Assembly (NCBI RefSeq): GCF_025755255.1
Contig: NZ_JALIEB010000009.1
Location: 124,001 to 188,000, forward strand
Direction of reading: 5' to 3'
Source: Roseobacter sinensis
GTDB taxonomy: Bacteria; Pseudomonadota; Alphaproteobacteria; Rhodobacterales; Rhodobacteraceae
DNA: 64,000 nucleotides
Notes under the pieces: generated by a model
What the model was told of the DNA's origin: nothing
The model's input: the letters and a program-made list of their open reading frames with translations, nothing else
Databases searched by the model: none
Position numbers and translations under genes: made by a program
In this document: one piece after another, positions 34,692 through 43,557 of the stretch
Layout of the letters: the number at the start of each line of letters is the position of its first letter
How positions within the stretch are numbered: position 1 is the stretch's first letter

Positions 34692-35165
34692 ATGCCGCAT
34701 CGTCGCAAACCAGCTTCAGAGGTGACGCCCGAGTATGAGGACTCGGGGCTCTTCAAGAACAAGGTCGGCCAGCTTCACGTCGAGCTGGTTCCACAGAGCA
34801 TGTACAACGCGCGCAAGGATCTGGTCGTGCGCGCCTTCGTCAACCGCACCATCGAGATCGAGGTGGCCTTTGCCGGGCGGCGTGTGAAAGAGGTCGGCCC
34901 GCTCGAGGCGCGGCTGCGTGCGGTGCGGACAAAGGCACTCAAGGAGGCAGCCGAGAAAGGCCTGCCGCCGCCCGACATCGATCACATGCGTTTGCCGGTG
35001 CTCGTAGAAGGCGCCTGGCGGCCGCGCTTCAAGCGCGATCAGACCGGGTGGGAGACGCGCAGCTACTATCTCTTCGCAGCGCGGTGGTCCTTTCTGGATG
35101 AGGCGGGGCAGACGGTGTCCTTCGGGGTCCGGCCCATGGTCGTCGCACGGCAGGCGCAGGACTGA
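34692..35165 (+). CDS. Conserved hypothetical cytoplasmic protein
   Basis: A 157-residue protein without recognised domain or membrane segment. It is rich in charged residues and shows beta-strand-like stretches (GQLHVELVPQSMYNARKDLVVRAFVNRTIEIEVAFAGRRVKEVGPLEARLRAVR) and a basic, aromatic C-terminus (WRPRFKRDQTGWETRSYYLFAARWSFLDEAGQTVSFGVRPMVVARQ). The start is uncertain: the ATG at 34692 lacks a strong ribosome site, and a GTG at 34638 in frame is the alternative. It is convergent with hisH. Confidence 0.65.
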   Translation: MPHRRKPASEVTPEYEDSGLFKNKVGQLHVELVPQSMYNARKDLVVRAFVNRTIEIEVAFAGRRVKEVGPLEARLRAVRTKALKEAAEKGLPPPDIDHMRLPVLVEGAWRPRFKRDQTGWETRSYYLFAARWSFLDEAGQTVSFGVRPMVVARQAQD

Positions 35166-35207
35166 CGCGCGGCTGGCCTCCGGCACGGACCAACCGCCCC
35201 ATTGGTT

Positions 35208-35846
35208 TCAGGGTGACCAAAGCAGGAAATTGCCAATCATCCGTAGCCCCGTGGCCTGGCTTTTCTCGGGGTGGAACTGCAGCCCGATCATCGTGCCGGT
35301 GCCGATGACCGCGGTCACCTCGCCGCCGTAGTCCACATGCGCGAGGCGCTGGGCACGGTCCCGGACCTCCATGTGGTAGCTGTGCACGAAATAGGCGTGA
35401 TCGCCTGTCGCAACACCGTCGAACACCGGGTGCGCGCTACCCAGAACGAGATCGTTCCAGCCCATGTGCGGCACCTTCAGGGTCGGGTCCGCGGGCTCGA
35501 TCTTGCGCACTTCGCCTGCCACCCAGTCGAGCCCGCGCGTATCGGCATACTCGCGCCCCCAGGTCGCCATCAGCTGCATGCCGACGCAGATGCCCATGAA
35601 GGGGCGGCCCTTGGCCTCGACGGCCTCGACCATGGCGTCGTAGAGACCGGAATGGCCCTTGAGCTCGGCCATGCAGGCCGGGAACGCGCCGTCGCCGGGC
35701 AGCACGATGCGGTCGGCGCGGGCCACGACATCCGCATCTCCGGTCACCACGATCTCGCCGCCGCCGGTTTCCGCCGCCATGCGCTCGAAGGCTTTCTGCG
35801 CCGAGTGCAGATTGCCGCTTTCATAGTCGATAATGGCCGTCAGCAC
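35208..35846 (-). CDS. hisH: Imidazole glycerol phosphate synthase glutaminase subunit
   Basis: A 212-residue class I glutamine amidotransferase supplying ammonia to HisF. The nucleophile motif is PFMGICVGMQLM (Cys in GICVGMQ), and the His-Glu pair is in GLQFHPEKSQATG. IDYESGNLHSAQKAFE is the conserved N-terminus. The start is GTG, one base after the hisB TGA (TGA-C-GTG). Its partner hisF is 2.4 kb downstream, beyond two plus-strand genes. Confidence 0.95.
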   Translation of the reverse strand: MLTAIIDYESGNLHSAQKAFERMAAETGGGEIVVTGDADVVARADRIVLPGDGAFPACMAELKGHSGLYDAMVEAVEAKGRPFMGICVGMQLMATWGREYADTRGLDWVAGEVRKIEPADPTLKVPHMGWNDLVLGSAHPVFDGVATGDHAYFVHSYHMEVRDRAQRLAHVDYGGEVTAVIGTGTMIGLQFHPEKSQATGLRMIGNFLLWSP

Positions 35847-35847
35847 G

Positions 35848-36435
35848 TCAGAGCGCACCCTTGGTTGAGGGGATCGCATCGGATTTGCGCGGGTCGAGCT
35901 CGACCGCGTCGCGCAGCGCACGTGCGACCGATTTGAACGCCGCCTCGGCGATGTGGTGGCTGTTCAGCCCGTGCAACATGTCCACATGCAGCGTGATGCC
36001 GCCATGGGTGCTGAGCGCCTGGAAGAACTCACGTACCAGCTCCGAATCGAAGGTCCCGATCTTCGGCGTCGGCAGGGGGACGTTCCAGATAAGATATGGC
36101 CGCGCGGAGAGGTCGAGGGCACAGCGCACCAAGGCATCATCCATGGGCAGCAGGCAGGATCCGTAACGCCGGATGCCGCGCTTGTCGCCGAGGGCCGTGG
36201 TCAGCGCCTGGCCGATGGCAATGCCCGTGTCCTCTACCGTGTGGTGGTCGTCGATGTGCAGATCGCCCTTGGCGCGGACCGTGAGGTCGATCAGCGCGTG
36301 GCGCGCCAGCTGGTCCAGCATGTGGTCGAAGAACCCGACCCCTGTCTGGTTGTCATAGGCGCCGGTCCCGTCCAGATCGAGCGTGACGGTGATGTCGGTT
36401 TCCGCGGTGGCGCGGGTGATGGTGTGGCTGCGCAT
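35848..36435 (-). CDS. hisB: Imidazoleglycerol-phosphate dehydratase
   Basis: A 195-residue manganese enzyme of histidine synthesis step 6. The duplicated metal motifs are [17 protein letters not shown] with [21 protein letters not shown]-type sequence (here [15 protein letters not shown]), and [26 protein letters not shown] with its SHHIAEA. There is no phosphatase fusion. It is the promoter-proximal gene of the hisB-hisH pair; a promoter is expected in the 137-base gap shared with the divergent Lrp-like gene. Confidence 0.96.
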   Translation of the reverse strand: MRSHTITRATAETDITVTLDLDGTGAYDNQTGVGFFDHMLDQLARHALIDLTVRAKGDLHIDDHHTVEDTGIAIGQALTTALGDKRGIRRYGSCLLPMDDALVRCALDLSARPYLIWNVPLPTPKIGTFDSELVREFFQALSTHGGITLHVDMLHGLNSHHIAEAAFKSVARALRDAVELDPRKSDAIPSTKGAL

Positions 36436-36571
36436 GGGCTCTCCGGGCCAAGAAAGATGCGCGCCCTTATACCAGCCCTTACCGGCAGGCCAAGATGCGA
36501 CATTCGGGATTGCAGCGCCCGTGCCGGATATGCCAGCTTGGGGCAGGGCGCATTGCCCGATAGGAGCACCC

Positions 36572-36811
36572 ATGGCCACATGTGTCTTTATCCAGATCCG
36601 CTGCACGCCGGGGACGACGTACAGCGTGGCCGAAGAGATCGCCCTGCGGGAGATCCACTCGGAGCTCTACTCGACGAGCGGCGACTATGATCTGCTGATG
36701 AAGCTCTACATTCCGAAGGACGCGGATGTGGGCAAGTTCATCAATGAAAACCTCCTTGATATCAAAGGGATTGAGCGATCGCTGACGACGATGACGTTCA
36801 AGGTCTTTTGA
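36572..36811 (+). CDS. Stand-alone Lrp/AsnC ligand-binding (RAM) domain protein
   Basis: A 79-residue protein made only of the AsnC C-terminal RAM domain ([76 protein letters not shown]). It lacks the helix-turn-helix, so it cannot bind DNA itself. Stand-alone RAM proteins can bind amino acids or assemble with full-length Lrp proteins. The ATG has TAGGAG upstream. The stop overlaps the TTG start of the next gene by 4 bases. Confidence 0.88.
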   Translation: MATCVFIQIRCTPGTTYSVAEEIALREIHSELYSTSGDYDLLMKLYIPKDADVGKFINENLLDIKGIERSLTTMTFKVF

Positions 36812-37152
36812 GTATCGCGCGGCTTCTCTGCGCGCTAGCTTTTGTGGTCGGCGCCGGTGCGGCGCAGGCCGGGCAGAAAACCTATACGGGTGAGGAGGCC
36901 GCCGCGCTGCGCTGCGCCAACACGCTGGCCTTTACAGCTGTCGCCCTGGAATCCTCGGGTGGTATTTCGAGCCTCGAAAAGGACGTGATGCTGGACATCA
37001 CGGTCCGTATTCTGGCCGAGCATGTGAGCGGGACATGGCGCCAGAAAAAGGAAGCCCTGCGGGTAGTGCGTGACCGTCGTGACGTCCTCGAAACGCTGGA
37101 CGATTTTCAACGCTTTGCCAATCAGTGCCTGCTGCAATTCCCGATCAACTGA
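36808..37152 (+). CDS. Small exported protein of unknown function
   Basis: A 114-residue protein with signal peptide [22 protein letters not shown] and a helical mature part carrying two cysteines (LRCANTLAFTAVALESSGGISSLEKDVMLDITVRILAEHVSGTWRQKKEALRVVRDRRDVLETLDDFQRFANQC). The TTG start overlaps the previous stop (TTGA), so translation is coupled to the RAM-domain gene. I recognise no family. Confidence 0.75.
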   Translation: MSIARLLCALAFVVGAGAAQAGQKTYTGEEAAALRCANTLAFTAVALESSGGISSLEKDVMLDITVRILAEHVSGTWRQKKEALRVVRDRRDVLETLDDFQRFANQCLLQFPIN

Positions 37153-37220
37153 GCGGCCAGTCCCGAGGGCCGATCATCGCACACTGCGGAGGGTCCGTTT
37201 CTGTTGGAGCGGGCCCTGCT

Positions 37221-38060
37221 TCAGGCGATTTGCTGCAGGAACCCGGCCCCGAACCGGTCTTCCAGGAATCGCTGCTGCGGGCGCGCCAGCGCGGTGAGTG
37301 CTCCCAGCACGGCCTCGGGCAGATCCAGCGGCGCCGTTGCGTGCACCTTCTGGCCCGCCGCAACGGGGGTCTGTGCAGGTAGCGCGCAATGCGCCTCGAC
37401 TTGCCGCAGCGCGTCGCCGGGATCGCTGCGGATCAAGCCGAACGGCAGGTAGAGCAGCCGTTCTGGGCCGAAATGCGCATCCCAGCGCGGCACGTTGTTG
37501 AGATAGTCGCCGCGGCTTCGCAGCGCCGGCATCTCCAGGATCTGTGCCCAATCGGCCTCGGTCAGCTTCGCGTCTTTGCGCCGCTGCGCGATCATCCGCA
37601 CTTGCGATTTCAGCCGATCCAGAGGGTCGCGTATGATATAGACGATCTGTGTTTGGGGCAGAAACCGGGCAAAGAAGGCGACGCCCGCTGCCGGAATGCA
37701 GCAATACTCGGGTGTCACGTCGAGACAGTTCTGCTGCGCTTCCGCCCGCGAGAAAACATATTCGTACCAGATGGCGTTGAGCGGCGGTCCCTGTTCCAAC
37801 CGGTCGATATAGGCAAGGTAGGCCGGGCAGGGTGGGATAACCTGCTCCAAATGACGCGCCCGCGCTGCCTTCAGGCCCCGGCGCACATGCCAGGGGGTCC
37901 AGCGGCGGCATTCCGGTACGAACCTGTGGTCGAAGAAGTGCAGCTCCTTGAAGGGGGGCACCCAGACATCGGGCCGCGCGCCAAGCACCTCATGCAGCCA
38001 GGAGGTGCCCGCTTTCTGCGCACCGATACAGACAATGTCGGGCTTGCGGGCCGCGGTCAC
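37221..38060 (-). CDS. Sulfotransferase domain protein
   Basis: A 279-residue PAPS-dependent sulfotransferase. The 5'-phosphosulfate loop is IVCIGAQKAGTSWLHEVLGARPDVWVPPFKELHFFD, and the 3'-phosphate motif is QIVYIIRDPLDRLKSQVRM with its conserved R and S. The C-terminal part has the LYLPFGLIRSDPGDALRQVEAHC segment typical of bacterial sulfotransferase_1 proteins. The GTG start overlaps the stop of the preceding gene (GTGA); an ATG four codons upstream is also possible. It ends a three-gene run that probably sulfates a surface glycan or similar acceptor. Confidence 0.85.
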   Translation of the reverse strand: MTAARKPDIVCIGAQKAGTSWLHEVLGARPDVWVPPFKELHFFDHRFVPECRRWTPWHVRRGLKAARARHLEQVIPPCPAYLAYIDRLEQGPPLNAIWYEYVFSRAEAQQNCLDVTPEYCCIPAAGVAFFARFLPQTQIVYIIRDPLDRLKSQVRMIAQRRKDAKLTEADWAQILEMPALRSRGDYLNNVPRWDAHFGPERLLYLPFGLIRSDPGDALRQVEAHCALPAQTPVAAGQKVHATAPLDLPEAVLGALTALARPQQRFLEDRFGAGFLQQIA

Positions 38061-38959
38061 TGCACGTCCCATTCGACGTCGTCGAGGAGGGCCACGTTCT
38101 CCATGCCGCGCAGCGTCTCCATGTCGGAGGCAAACCGTTCCTTGGAATGTGCCACCTGTTCGGCGCTCCAGGGGCTTGCAATGACCTTGCGCAGGATCGG
38201 CACATGTGTCCCGTATTCGGCGAAGACCTGCGACATCAGCGCCGTCCACTCCGGCACGCTGCCCGGCGGCGTGCGCCGCAGCGCTTCACGACAGGGCGCG
38301 TGCCCCTCTTCGGCCAGGCAGGCCAGCGGGAACTGCAAGAGGCGATGGAACTTGTGCGCATCGGGATGGCCGGTGACCAGCGCGGCAACGGCGGCCCAAT
38401 TCTGTGGCAGCGTGTCAGCGTCAAGCACGACGACCAGCGCTTCGGGCCAGACCTCCTGCAGGCGCTGCACGAAGTGCACCCAGGAAAAATCCGTGCCCTC
38501 CGGATAGGTCTCGGTCAGGTGGCGCATATGCGGGTTGCGGATCAGCTCGCGTTCGAAGAACTGCGTCATATGCTGCAGGCAGAGGAAGACGGTCACCTGA
38601 TGGCCAAGGGTCAGCTGCCGCAGCGGCGCGATCTTCGTCTCGAGCGCGCGGTAAAGGATGCCTGTGCGCAGCGCATTCTCCCGGCTGCCGAGGAAAGCGT
38701 CGTAGTTGTAGATCAGGCAGCGCGTGGTTTCCTGGGTCCGCACCGCATCGATGTAGGCCTGCTGGATCCGCGGCTGCGCCAAGGTTTCGATCGGCAGGGC
38801 CAGCGTCTTTGCCATGACATTGCGATGTAGCTTGACCTGCGGCAATTCGGTCCGCACCTCGGCCAGCATCCCGGGATTGCCGGACAGAAGCCGCTGCAAG
38901 GGCACCGACATGGGCGAATGCGGCCCGAGGATCAGTCTGTGATCGTACGCTGTCTCCAT
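38057..38959 (-). CDS. Uncharacterised protein in the sulfotransferase run
   Basis: A 300-residue protein with no clear signature. It begins METAYDHRLILGPHSPMSVPLQRLLSGNPGMLAEVRTELPQ, includes CLIYNYDAFLGSRENALRTGILYRAL and HQVTVFLCLQHMTQFFERELIRNPHMRH, and ends in a hydrophilic helical region. The middle contains alternating beta/alpha patterns (ALVVVLDADTLPQNWAAVAALVTG) compatible with a sulfotransferase- or P-loop-like fold, but no phosphosulfate loop is evident. It overlaps the sulfotransferase gene by 4 bases and lies 16 bases downstream of the larger sulfotransferase gene, which suggests a shared pathway. Confidence 0.65.
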   Translation of the reverse strand: METAYDHRLILGPHSPMSVPLQRLLSGNPGMLAEVRTELPQVKLHRNVMAKTLALPIETLAQPRIQQAYIDAVRTQETTRCLIYNYDAFLGSRENALRTGILYRALETKIAPLRQLTLGHQVTVFLCLQHMTQFFERELIRNPHMRHLTETYPEGTDFSWVHFVQRLQEVWPEALVVVLDADTLPQNWAAVAALVTGHPDAHKFHRLLQFPLACLAEEGHAPCREALRRTPPGSVPEWTALMSQVFAEYGTHVPILRKVIASPWSAEQVAHSKERFASDMETLRGMENVALLDDVEWDVQ

Positions 38960-38975
38960 CTGCTGGTCGGCTCCG

Positions 38976-40373
38976 CTACAATCTGCGCTTCATCATGCGC
39001 TGCATCCGCGTCCTGACCTCGTCCGTGACCAGCGGCACGGCAGGTTGCCCGGCGATCCGCCCGAAACGCCGGTAGACGGTGGGGCCGATGCGCAGCCGTT
39101 CGATCACCTCCATCAGGACCTGCCCCGCGACCGGTGTGCGTTCCGCGATCGCGGCACTTCGGGCAAACATGTTCTCGACCATGTCGCCTTTCTCGGTCCA
39201 GTAGGTGATCATGCCATCAAATAGAGGCCCGCCGCGTGACAGGCGTGCCTTCGGTGGCCAGGGCCGTTCGGGGTAGAAGACCGAAAGCTCGGTTTCGTAC
39301 AGTTTGCAGCTGTTGGCAAAGACGCTGGCATTCAGGGCCGTCGCGCGCTCGACGTCTGAGCGGCCAAGATCGGTGAGCGTGTCGGCGATGGCAACGAGCC
39401 AGCGCAGCGAGAGCTCGCCACGGATCGCATCGAACTGCTCGTCGAGGATGCGCCAGAAGAGCCGCTGCGCCGGCAGACAGGCCGGATCGCGCCGGATCAC
39501 GACGATGGTGCAAGCCAGCAAGTGCGACAGGCGCGAGCTGCCGCTGAACTCCGGCTGCAACTTGTGAAAATGTGCGTTCAGATCCTTCGAGCGCCCCGCC
39601 CAGCTCGCCTCCGGGCGGCCCGGGATGACACAGTCGACGAAGGGCTCCAGCGCAACATCGGGATCAGGCAGCGCCGTCGCGGCGCGGTCGGTGCCGATCA
39701 CGCGGCTGGAAAAATAGGCAGACCAGAGCTGATACACGGTCTCATCCGTCTCCGCGCGCGGCGGCAGCTGCATCTTGCCGTTGCCGTCCGCGCCGTATCC
39801 CAGCACCTCGTAATCCGCCGCGAACAGCCTGCGGAACCGGGCTTCGTCCTCCGCTGTCCAAGTGTCCTTCCCATCGGTTGGCCCGCGAGAGGGGCGCAAC
39901 TTGGGCAGCGTCGCAGTGAGCCCAAGCTCGGCACAGGCCCGGGCAAAGTCACTGTCGAGCTGCTCCAGCCGCAAAACGCGCGTGGCAAGATGCAGGCAAT
40001 TGAAGGGATGGGTCTGCGGAATGAGGTGGTGTTTGAGGTTCCAGCTGAGGTTTCGGGCACTGCGGTCGTGGCCGATCCATGGGTCCTCGAGAACGTCGAG
40101 CGCCTTCGCGATGGTCAGATCGGGCCAGCGGGGCTGCGTGTAGTAGTCTCCGACGCCGTCGTTGCCGTATTTGAACATGCGAAAGGCCGAGAGAAACCGC
40201 GCCTTCGGCTCGCGGATCACCGCCAACCGGGCCCATTCAGCATAGCGCTTGGGGATATGGCCGAAAAACCGCTGCGCGACCCGGCCCCCCAGAGCGGCCT
40301 TGACCGAGGTGCCAGCCGTCTTTGGCAGGTGTATGAAGACGATCTTCGGGTCTGGCAGAATGAAATTGGTCAT
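38976..40373 (-). CDS. Sulfotransferase family 2-like protein
   Basis: A 465-residue protein. The N-terminus PKIVFIHLPKTAGTSVKAALGG is the phosphosulfate-binding loop of Sulfotransfer_2 proteins, and RLAVIREPKARFLSAFRMFKYGN is the 3'-phosphate binding motif. The sulfotransferase domain spans about residues 1-200; the C-terminal 250 residues form a second unrecognised domain (a possible acceptor-binding or fused domain). The frame is open upstream through tRNA-Gly, so the start is placed at the ATG at 40373 where homology begins. It is the first gene of the three-gene run. Confidence 0.82.
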   Translation of the reverse strand: MTNFILPDPKIVFIHLPKTAGTSVKAALGGRVAQRFFGHIPKRYAEWARLAVIREPKARFLSAFRMFKYGNDGVGDYYTQPRWPDLTIAKALDVLEDPWIGHDRSARNLSWNLKHHLIPQTHPFNCLHLATRVLRLEQLDSDFARACAELGLTATLPKLRPSRGPTDGKDTWTAEDEARFRRLFAADYEVLGYGADGNGKMQLPPRAETDETVYQLWSAYFSSRVIGTDRAATALPDPDVALEPFVDCVIPGRPEASWAGRSKDLNAHFHKLQPEFSGSSRLSHLLACTIVVIRRDPACLPAQRLFWRILDEQFDAIRGELSLRWLVAIADTLTDLGRSDVERATALNASVFANSCKLYETELSVFYPERPWPPKARLSRGGPLFDGMITYWTEKGDMVENMFARSAAIAERTPVAGQVLMEVIERLRIGPTVYRRFGRIAGQPAVPLVTDEVRTRMQRMMKRRL

Positions 40374-40488
40374 TGCGGATTTTTGTCGTTTTTCGTTCGG
40401 CCTGCGGTCACGTCTTACAGTGAATTCCAACCACCGCAAAGCGCAAACCCCCCGCGCAACGGTCGCGCCTGGCCTGCGGCTGCGGGTG

Positions 40489-40542
40489 CCCGTCGTACAG
40501 CAGATGCCACAGGTGCACGACGGGCCACCCGAGGGTGGCCCG
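40489..40542 (-). terminator. Overlapping, mutually exclusive hairpins downstream of tRNA-Gly
   Basis: CGGGCCACCC (40521-40530) and GGGTGGCCCG (40533-40542) form a perfect 10-bp dyad (2-base loop). CCCGTCGT (40489-40496) and ACGACGGG (40517-40524) form another perfect dyad. They share bases 40521-40524, so only one can form at a time. No U-tract follows. It probably terminates tRNA-Gly transcription, but an attenuator ahead of the sulfotransferase gene is possible. Confidence 0.4.
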
Positions 40543-40576
40543 GTTCGTATCCAGATCTTATGATTGGAGAGTGTCT

Positions 40577-40651
40577 TGGAGCGGGCGATGAGATTCGAAC
40601 TCACGACCCTAACCTTGGCAAGGTTATGCTCTACCCCTGAGCTACGCCCGC
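40577..40651 (-). tRNA. tRNA-Gly (GCC)
   Basis: Read on the minus strand: acceptor GCGGGCG/CGCCCGC, D-arm with GGGGTAGAGC, anticodon loop CTTGCCAAG with anticodon GCC, T-arm with GTTCGAATC and an encoded CCA end. The 4-base variable loop and stem lengths are standard. Confidence 0.96.
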
Positions 40652-40745
40652 ATCCTTGGGTGAGGCGTGAGATACCTCTGCTGCCCCGAGCCTGCAAGTG
40701 AAAAATAAAGGTTTCATCAAAAAAACAGTGCCGGGACAGCCCCCT

Positions 40746-41126
40746 TCAACTGGCGCGCTGGATCAGATCCCATCGGTTGCCGAAAGGGTCCCGGAAGACT
40801 GCAACGGTGCCGTAGATCTCATCGCGCGGCGCCTCCTCGAAGACGATCCCCCTGGCGATCAATGCGGCGTGATCACGGGCAAAGTTGTCGGTCTCCAGAA
40901 ACAGCCAGACACGCCCCGCGCCCTGTTGCCCGATCGCTGCGCGCTGTGCCTGCGTTGCGGCACGCGCGAGCACGATGCGCGTCTGTGACCCCGGCGCTGC
41001 CACGGTGACCCAACGCTTGTTGCCCTGCGGAATGTCTTCGCAGAGCTCAAAGCCGAGCGTGCCGCAGAAAAACGCGATCCCCGCCTCGTAGTCGGGCACG
41101 ATGACAGAGAGGGCGGCGAGGTGCAT
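40746..41126 (-). CDS. VOC-family (glyoxalase/bleomycin-resistance fold) protein
   Basis: A 126-residue protein with two VOC beta-alpha-beta-beta-beta units. It starts LAALSVIVPDYEAGIAFFCGTLGFELCEDIPQGNKRWVTVAAPG and ends EIYGTVAVFRDPFGNRWDLIQ, where FRDPFGNRWDL is the usual C-terminal VOC signature. Metal-binding residues are not obvious at all expected positions, so its activity (dioxygenase, isomerase or binding protein) is open. It lies 14 bases downstream of the disrupted KtrB/TrkH gene in the same direction. Confidence 0.85.
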   Translation of the reverse strand: MHLAALSVIVPDYEAGIAFFCGTLGFELCEDIPQGNKRWVTVAAPGSQTRIVLARAATQAQRAAIGQQGAGRVWLFLETDNFARDHAALIARGIVFEEAPRDEIYGTVAVFRDPFGNRWDLIQRAS

Positions 41127-41140
41127 GGGGGCTCCGGGGG

Positions 41141-42546
41141 TCAGAGGACGAGGTCGTTGTCCTCTTCCTCTTCGCGGCTTTCGTCATGGGTGGCAAGGGC
41201 GATCCCGAAGGTCAGGATGCCGACACGCCCTGCTGTCATCAGCCCGATCACGATGAGCTTGCCGAGATCGCTCAACTCTCCGGTCAGCCCCATGCTCAAC
41301 CCCACGGAGCCAAGCGCCGAGATCACCTCGAACATGACCACATCGAAGGCCGCGTCGGCCTCCGTCAGAAACAGAAGGAACATCGCCAGCGCCATGAGCA
41401 CGAGATAGTACGCCAGCCCGGCCGTGGCATTCTGCAACCGTTCCAGCGGGATCTCGCGCTTGAAGAAGCGGATGCGGTCACGGCCCTTGGTGGTCGAACG
41501 GACGAGCCCGATGAGTGCCGCGAAGGAGGTGGTCTTGAGCCCACCCCCGGTGCCCGCGGGCGAGGCACCGATGACCATCAGGAAGAAAAAGACGATCAGA
41601 ACCGCATGGCTCAGCGCGCCGATGGGGTAGGTGCCGAAGCCCGCGGTGGTCGAGGCCGACATCACCTGGAAGAAGGCGGTGAGCAGCCGTTCGTTCGCGG
41701 GCAGCGTAGCGATGCCGGGCTCCACCACCATGAGGAGCACGGTGCCGATCAGAAGGAACAGCAGTGTCATCCGGATAATCACCTTGCTGGTGAACCCCAG
41801 ATGCGCAGCGCGGCCCGACAAGGTGCGCGACGCATCCACGACGATCAGAAAGCCCATGCACCCAAGATGCTCAGCGCGCTGATGGTCAGGGTGATGCCCG
41901 GATGCGCGTAGAAGCCTTGGAAGCTATTCGAAAAAAGGCTGAAGCCCGCCGTACAGAACGCTGAAATCGAATGAAAAATCGCGCTCCAGAGCGGGTTTTC
42001 CACCTCCTGTTGGCGGAAGAAGACAAAGAGGATTGCCGCACCAAACGCTTCGCAGATGAGGGTGAAACGGATCACCGAGCGGATGACCGGCTTCGGCCTG
42101 ATGTTCTCCGGCAGGTTGAAGGCGTTCTTTGTTGCCTCGCGGCGCAGTTTGCTCATGCGGTCTTGCGCCGTCATCAGGATGAACGAGCCCACGGTCATGT
42201 ATCCAAGCCCGCCCAACTGGATCAGGAGCAGGATCACCAGCTCGCCGAAAAACGTATAGCTGCTGCCGGGATCGACCGAAACGAGCCCGGTGGTGGAGGC
42301 CGCCGAGGTGGCGATGAAAAGGGTGTCGACGGCACTGATCGCTGTGTCCTGCGGGAAGGGCAGGCTGAGCAGAAGCCAGCCCAGCAGGATGTAACTCAGA
42401 TACCCCAGCAGCAACAGACGGGCCGGCGTGGTGTGCAAGAGCGCGGCGCGCAGCCGGATCGTGCGGGCGCGCAGGCTGCGCGGCTTGCCGGTCTCGGTTT
42501 GCTCGGCGCCGTCACTTTCGTCGCTGTCCTGGAACATGCGTGCCAA
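41141..42546 (-). pseudogene. KtrB/TrkH-type potassium transporter, frameshifted
   Basis: Two adjacent frames together make one complete TrkH/KtrB protein. The 5' frame (41845-42546) encodes the first half, with a selectivity-filter-like loop TSAASTTGLVS and HSISAFCTAGFSLFSNSF, and stops after ILGAWAF. The 3' frame (41141-41857) resumes with MGFLIVVDASRTL and continues through SASTTAGFGTYPIG and the last pore segment to the acidic C-terminus. Family sequence at the join is ILGGMGFL; restoring one G near 41858-41861 (GGTGCATG to GGTGGCATG) rejoins the frames. The four P-loop regions are otherwise intact. No matching KtrA/TrkA gene lies beside it. A base-calling error or a very recent mutation is possible. 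Confidence 0.8.
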
Positions 42547-42650
42547 TCGTCCCCGAAATCAGGAAGGCAACGCCGGAGTGAGCGCCTCTGTTCCAGAGTG
42601 ATGCCGCGCAGCGCAGGGCTGCGCGCCGTGTCCGGATTATGTCTCGGCGC

Positions 42651-43490
42651 TCAGGTCGGGCCGACCGGTGCGCTCAAGTCGGACCAGAGGTCTTCCAGTG
42701 TCCGCTGAGCCTCCGGCATATCCGCCGCCACTCCGTCGAGCCCCATCATAGCCACGAGATCGGCGGCGACGCGCGTGATCTGCCCGCTGAGAACGATGCG
42801 CAGATCGGGCCGGCTGACGCGCAGGGCCATGACCAGGCGTGCAAGCGCTGCGGCGGAATGCACTCCGCCCGCCGAAAGGCCAAGGATCCGGCAGGGACTC
42901 GCGGTGATGTCCGCCATCAGCTCCTCGTGGCTGCGCCCCGTCAGCACGTCCACATTCCAGCCGTCCTGGCCGAAGAGGTCGGCCGCCATATGCACGCCCA
43001 AGGTATGAATTTCGCCGGGCACCGTCGCAAAGATCGCGGACTTCACCTCGACCGGATGATGCGGGACGAAGAGATAGCTGTATTCGCGCAGAATCGCGTA
43101 GATCCGGCTGCTGGCGATCGTGACCTCGTGAAAACTGACATGGTCGTCGTCCCACCACTCGCCGAGGATCGCCGCGGCTTCGGCAAGGTAATTGAGATAG
43201 ATCGACTCGAGCGCGGCGCCGTCGTCCTTGACCTCCTGCACGAAGGCTGCCCCTTCGCCCGGGTCATCCGAAATCAGCGCATAGCATAAGGATTCGACCT
43301 TGCGGCGGCTGGGCTGGTTGACCGGGTCTCGATTGGTGCGCCGCTCGGCTGTGACGCGGGTCAGCACCTCGCGCACGATGTCTCCAACCGCCTCCTGCGG
43401 CAGTCGTGCCTTGAGCTGCAAAACGTCGGACTGCACTTGGTCGTAACGTCCGAACGCACGCGGTTCGGACGATCCGTCGGGCTCGGGCAT
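42651..43490 (-). CDS. Cobalamin-binding AerR/PpaA-like regulator
   Basis: A 279-residue protein. Residues about 60-140 form a helical B12-binding_2-like region (AAILGEWWDDDHVSFHEVTIASSRIYAILREYSYLF). Residues 150-275 form a Rossmann-like B12-binding domain with ATVPGEIHTLGVHMAADLFGQDGWNVDVL, in which E160-x-H162-x-x-G165 corresponds to the D-x-H-x-x-G cobalt-ligand motif. The order matches AerR/PpaA, the B12-dependent antirepressors of the photosynthesis repressor PpsR/CrtJ. A metabolic B12 enzyme is unlikely because there is no catalytic domain. The ATG has GGGGGAG upstream. A PpsR-type box lies 84-101 bases upstream of it. Light sensing via adenosylcobalamin is an inference. Confidence 0.8.
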   Translation of the reverse strand: MPEPDGSSEPRAFGRYDQVQSDVLQLKARLPQEAVGDIVREVLTRVTAERRTNRDPVNQPSRRKVESLCYALISDDPGEGAAFVQEVKDDGAALESIYLNYLAEAAAILGEWWDDDHVSFHEVTIASSRIYAILREYSYLFVPHHPVEVKSAIFATVPGEIHTLGVHMAADLFGQDGWNVDVLTGRSHEELMADITASPCRILGLSAGGVHSAAALARLVMALRVSRPDLRIVLSGQITRVAADLVAMMGLDGVAADMPEAQRTLEDLWSDLSAPVGPT

Positions 43491-43557
43491 GGCTCCCCCC
43501 CTGGGCGCGGCTATGTCGTTCCTTCGTGTACTTGATGAGTCTTTCGGCAAGGGTAGC

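Noticed and set aside
41845-41861. Programmed frameshift in the KtrB/TrkH gene
   Set aside because: No slippery heptamer or downstream structure was seen, and a single missing G explains the break more simply.
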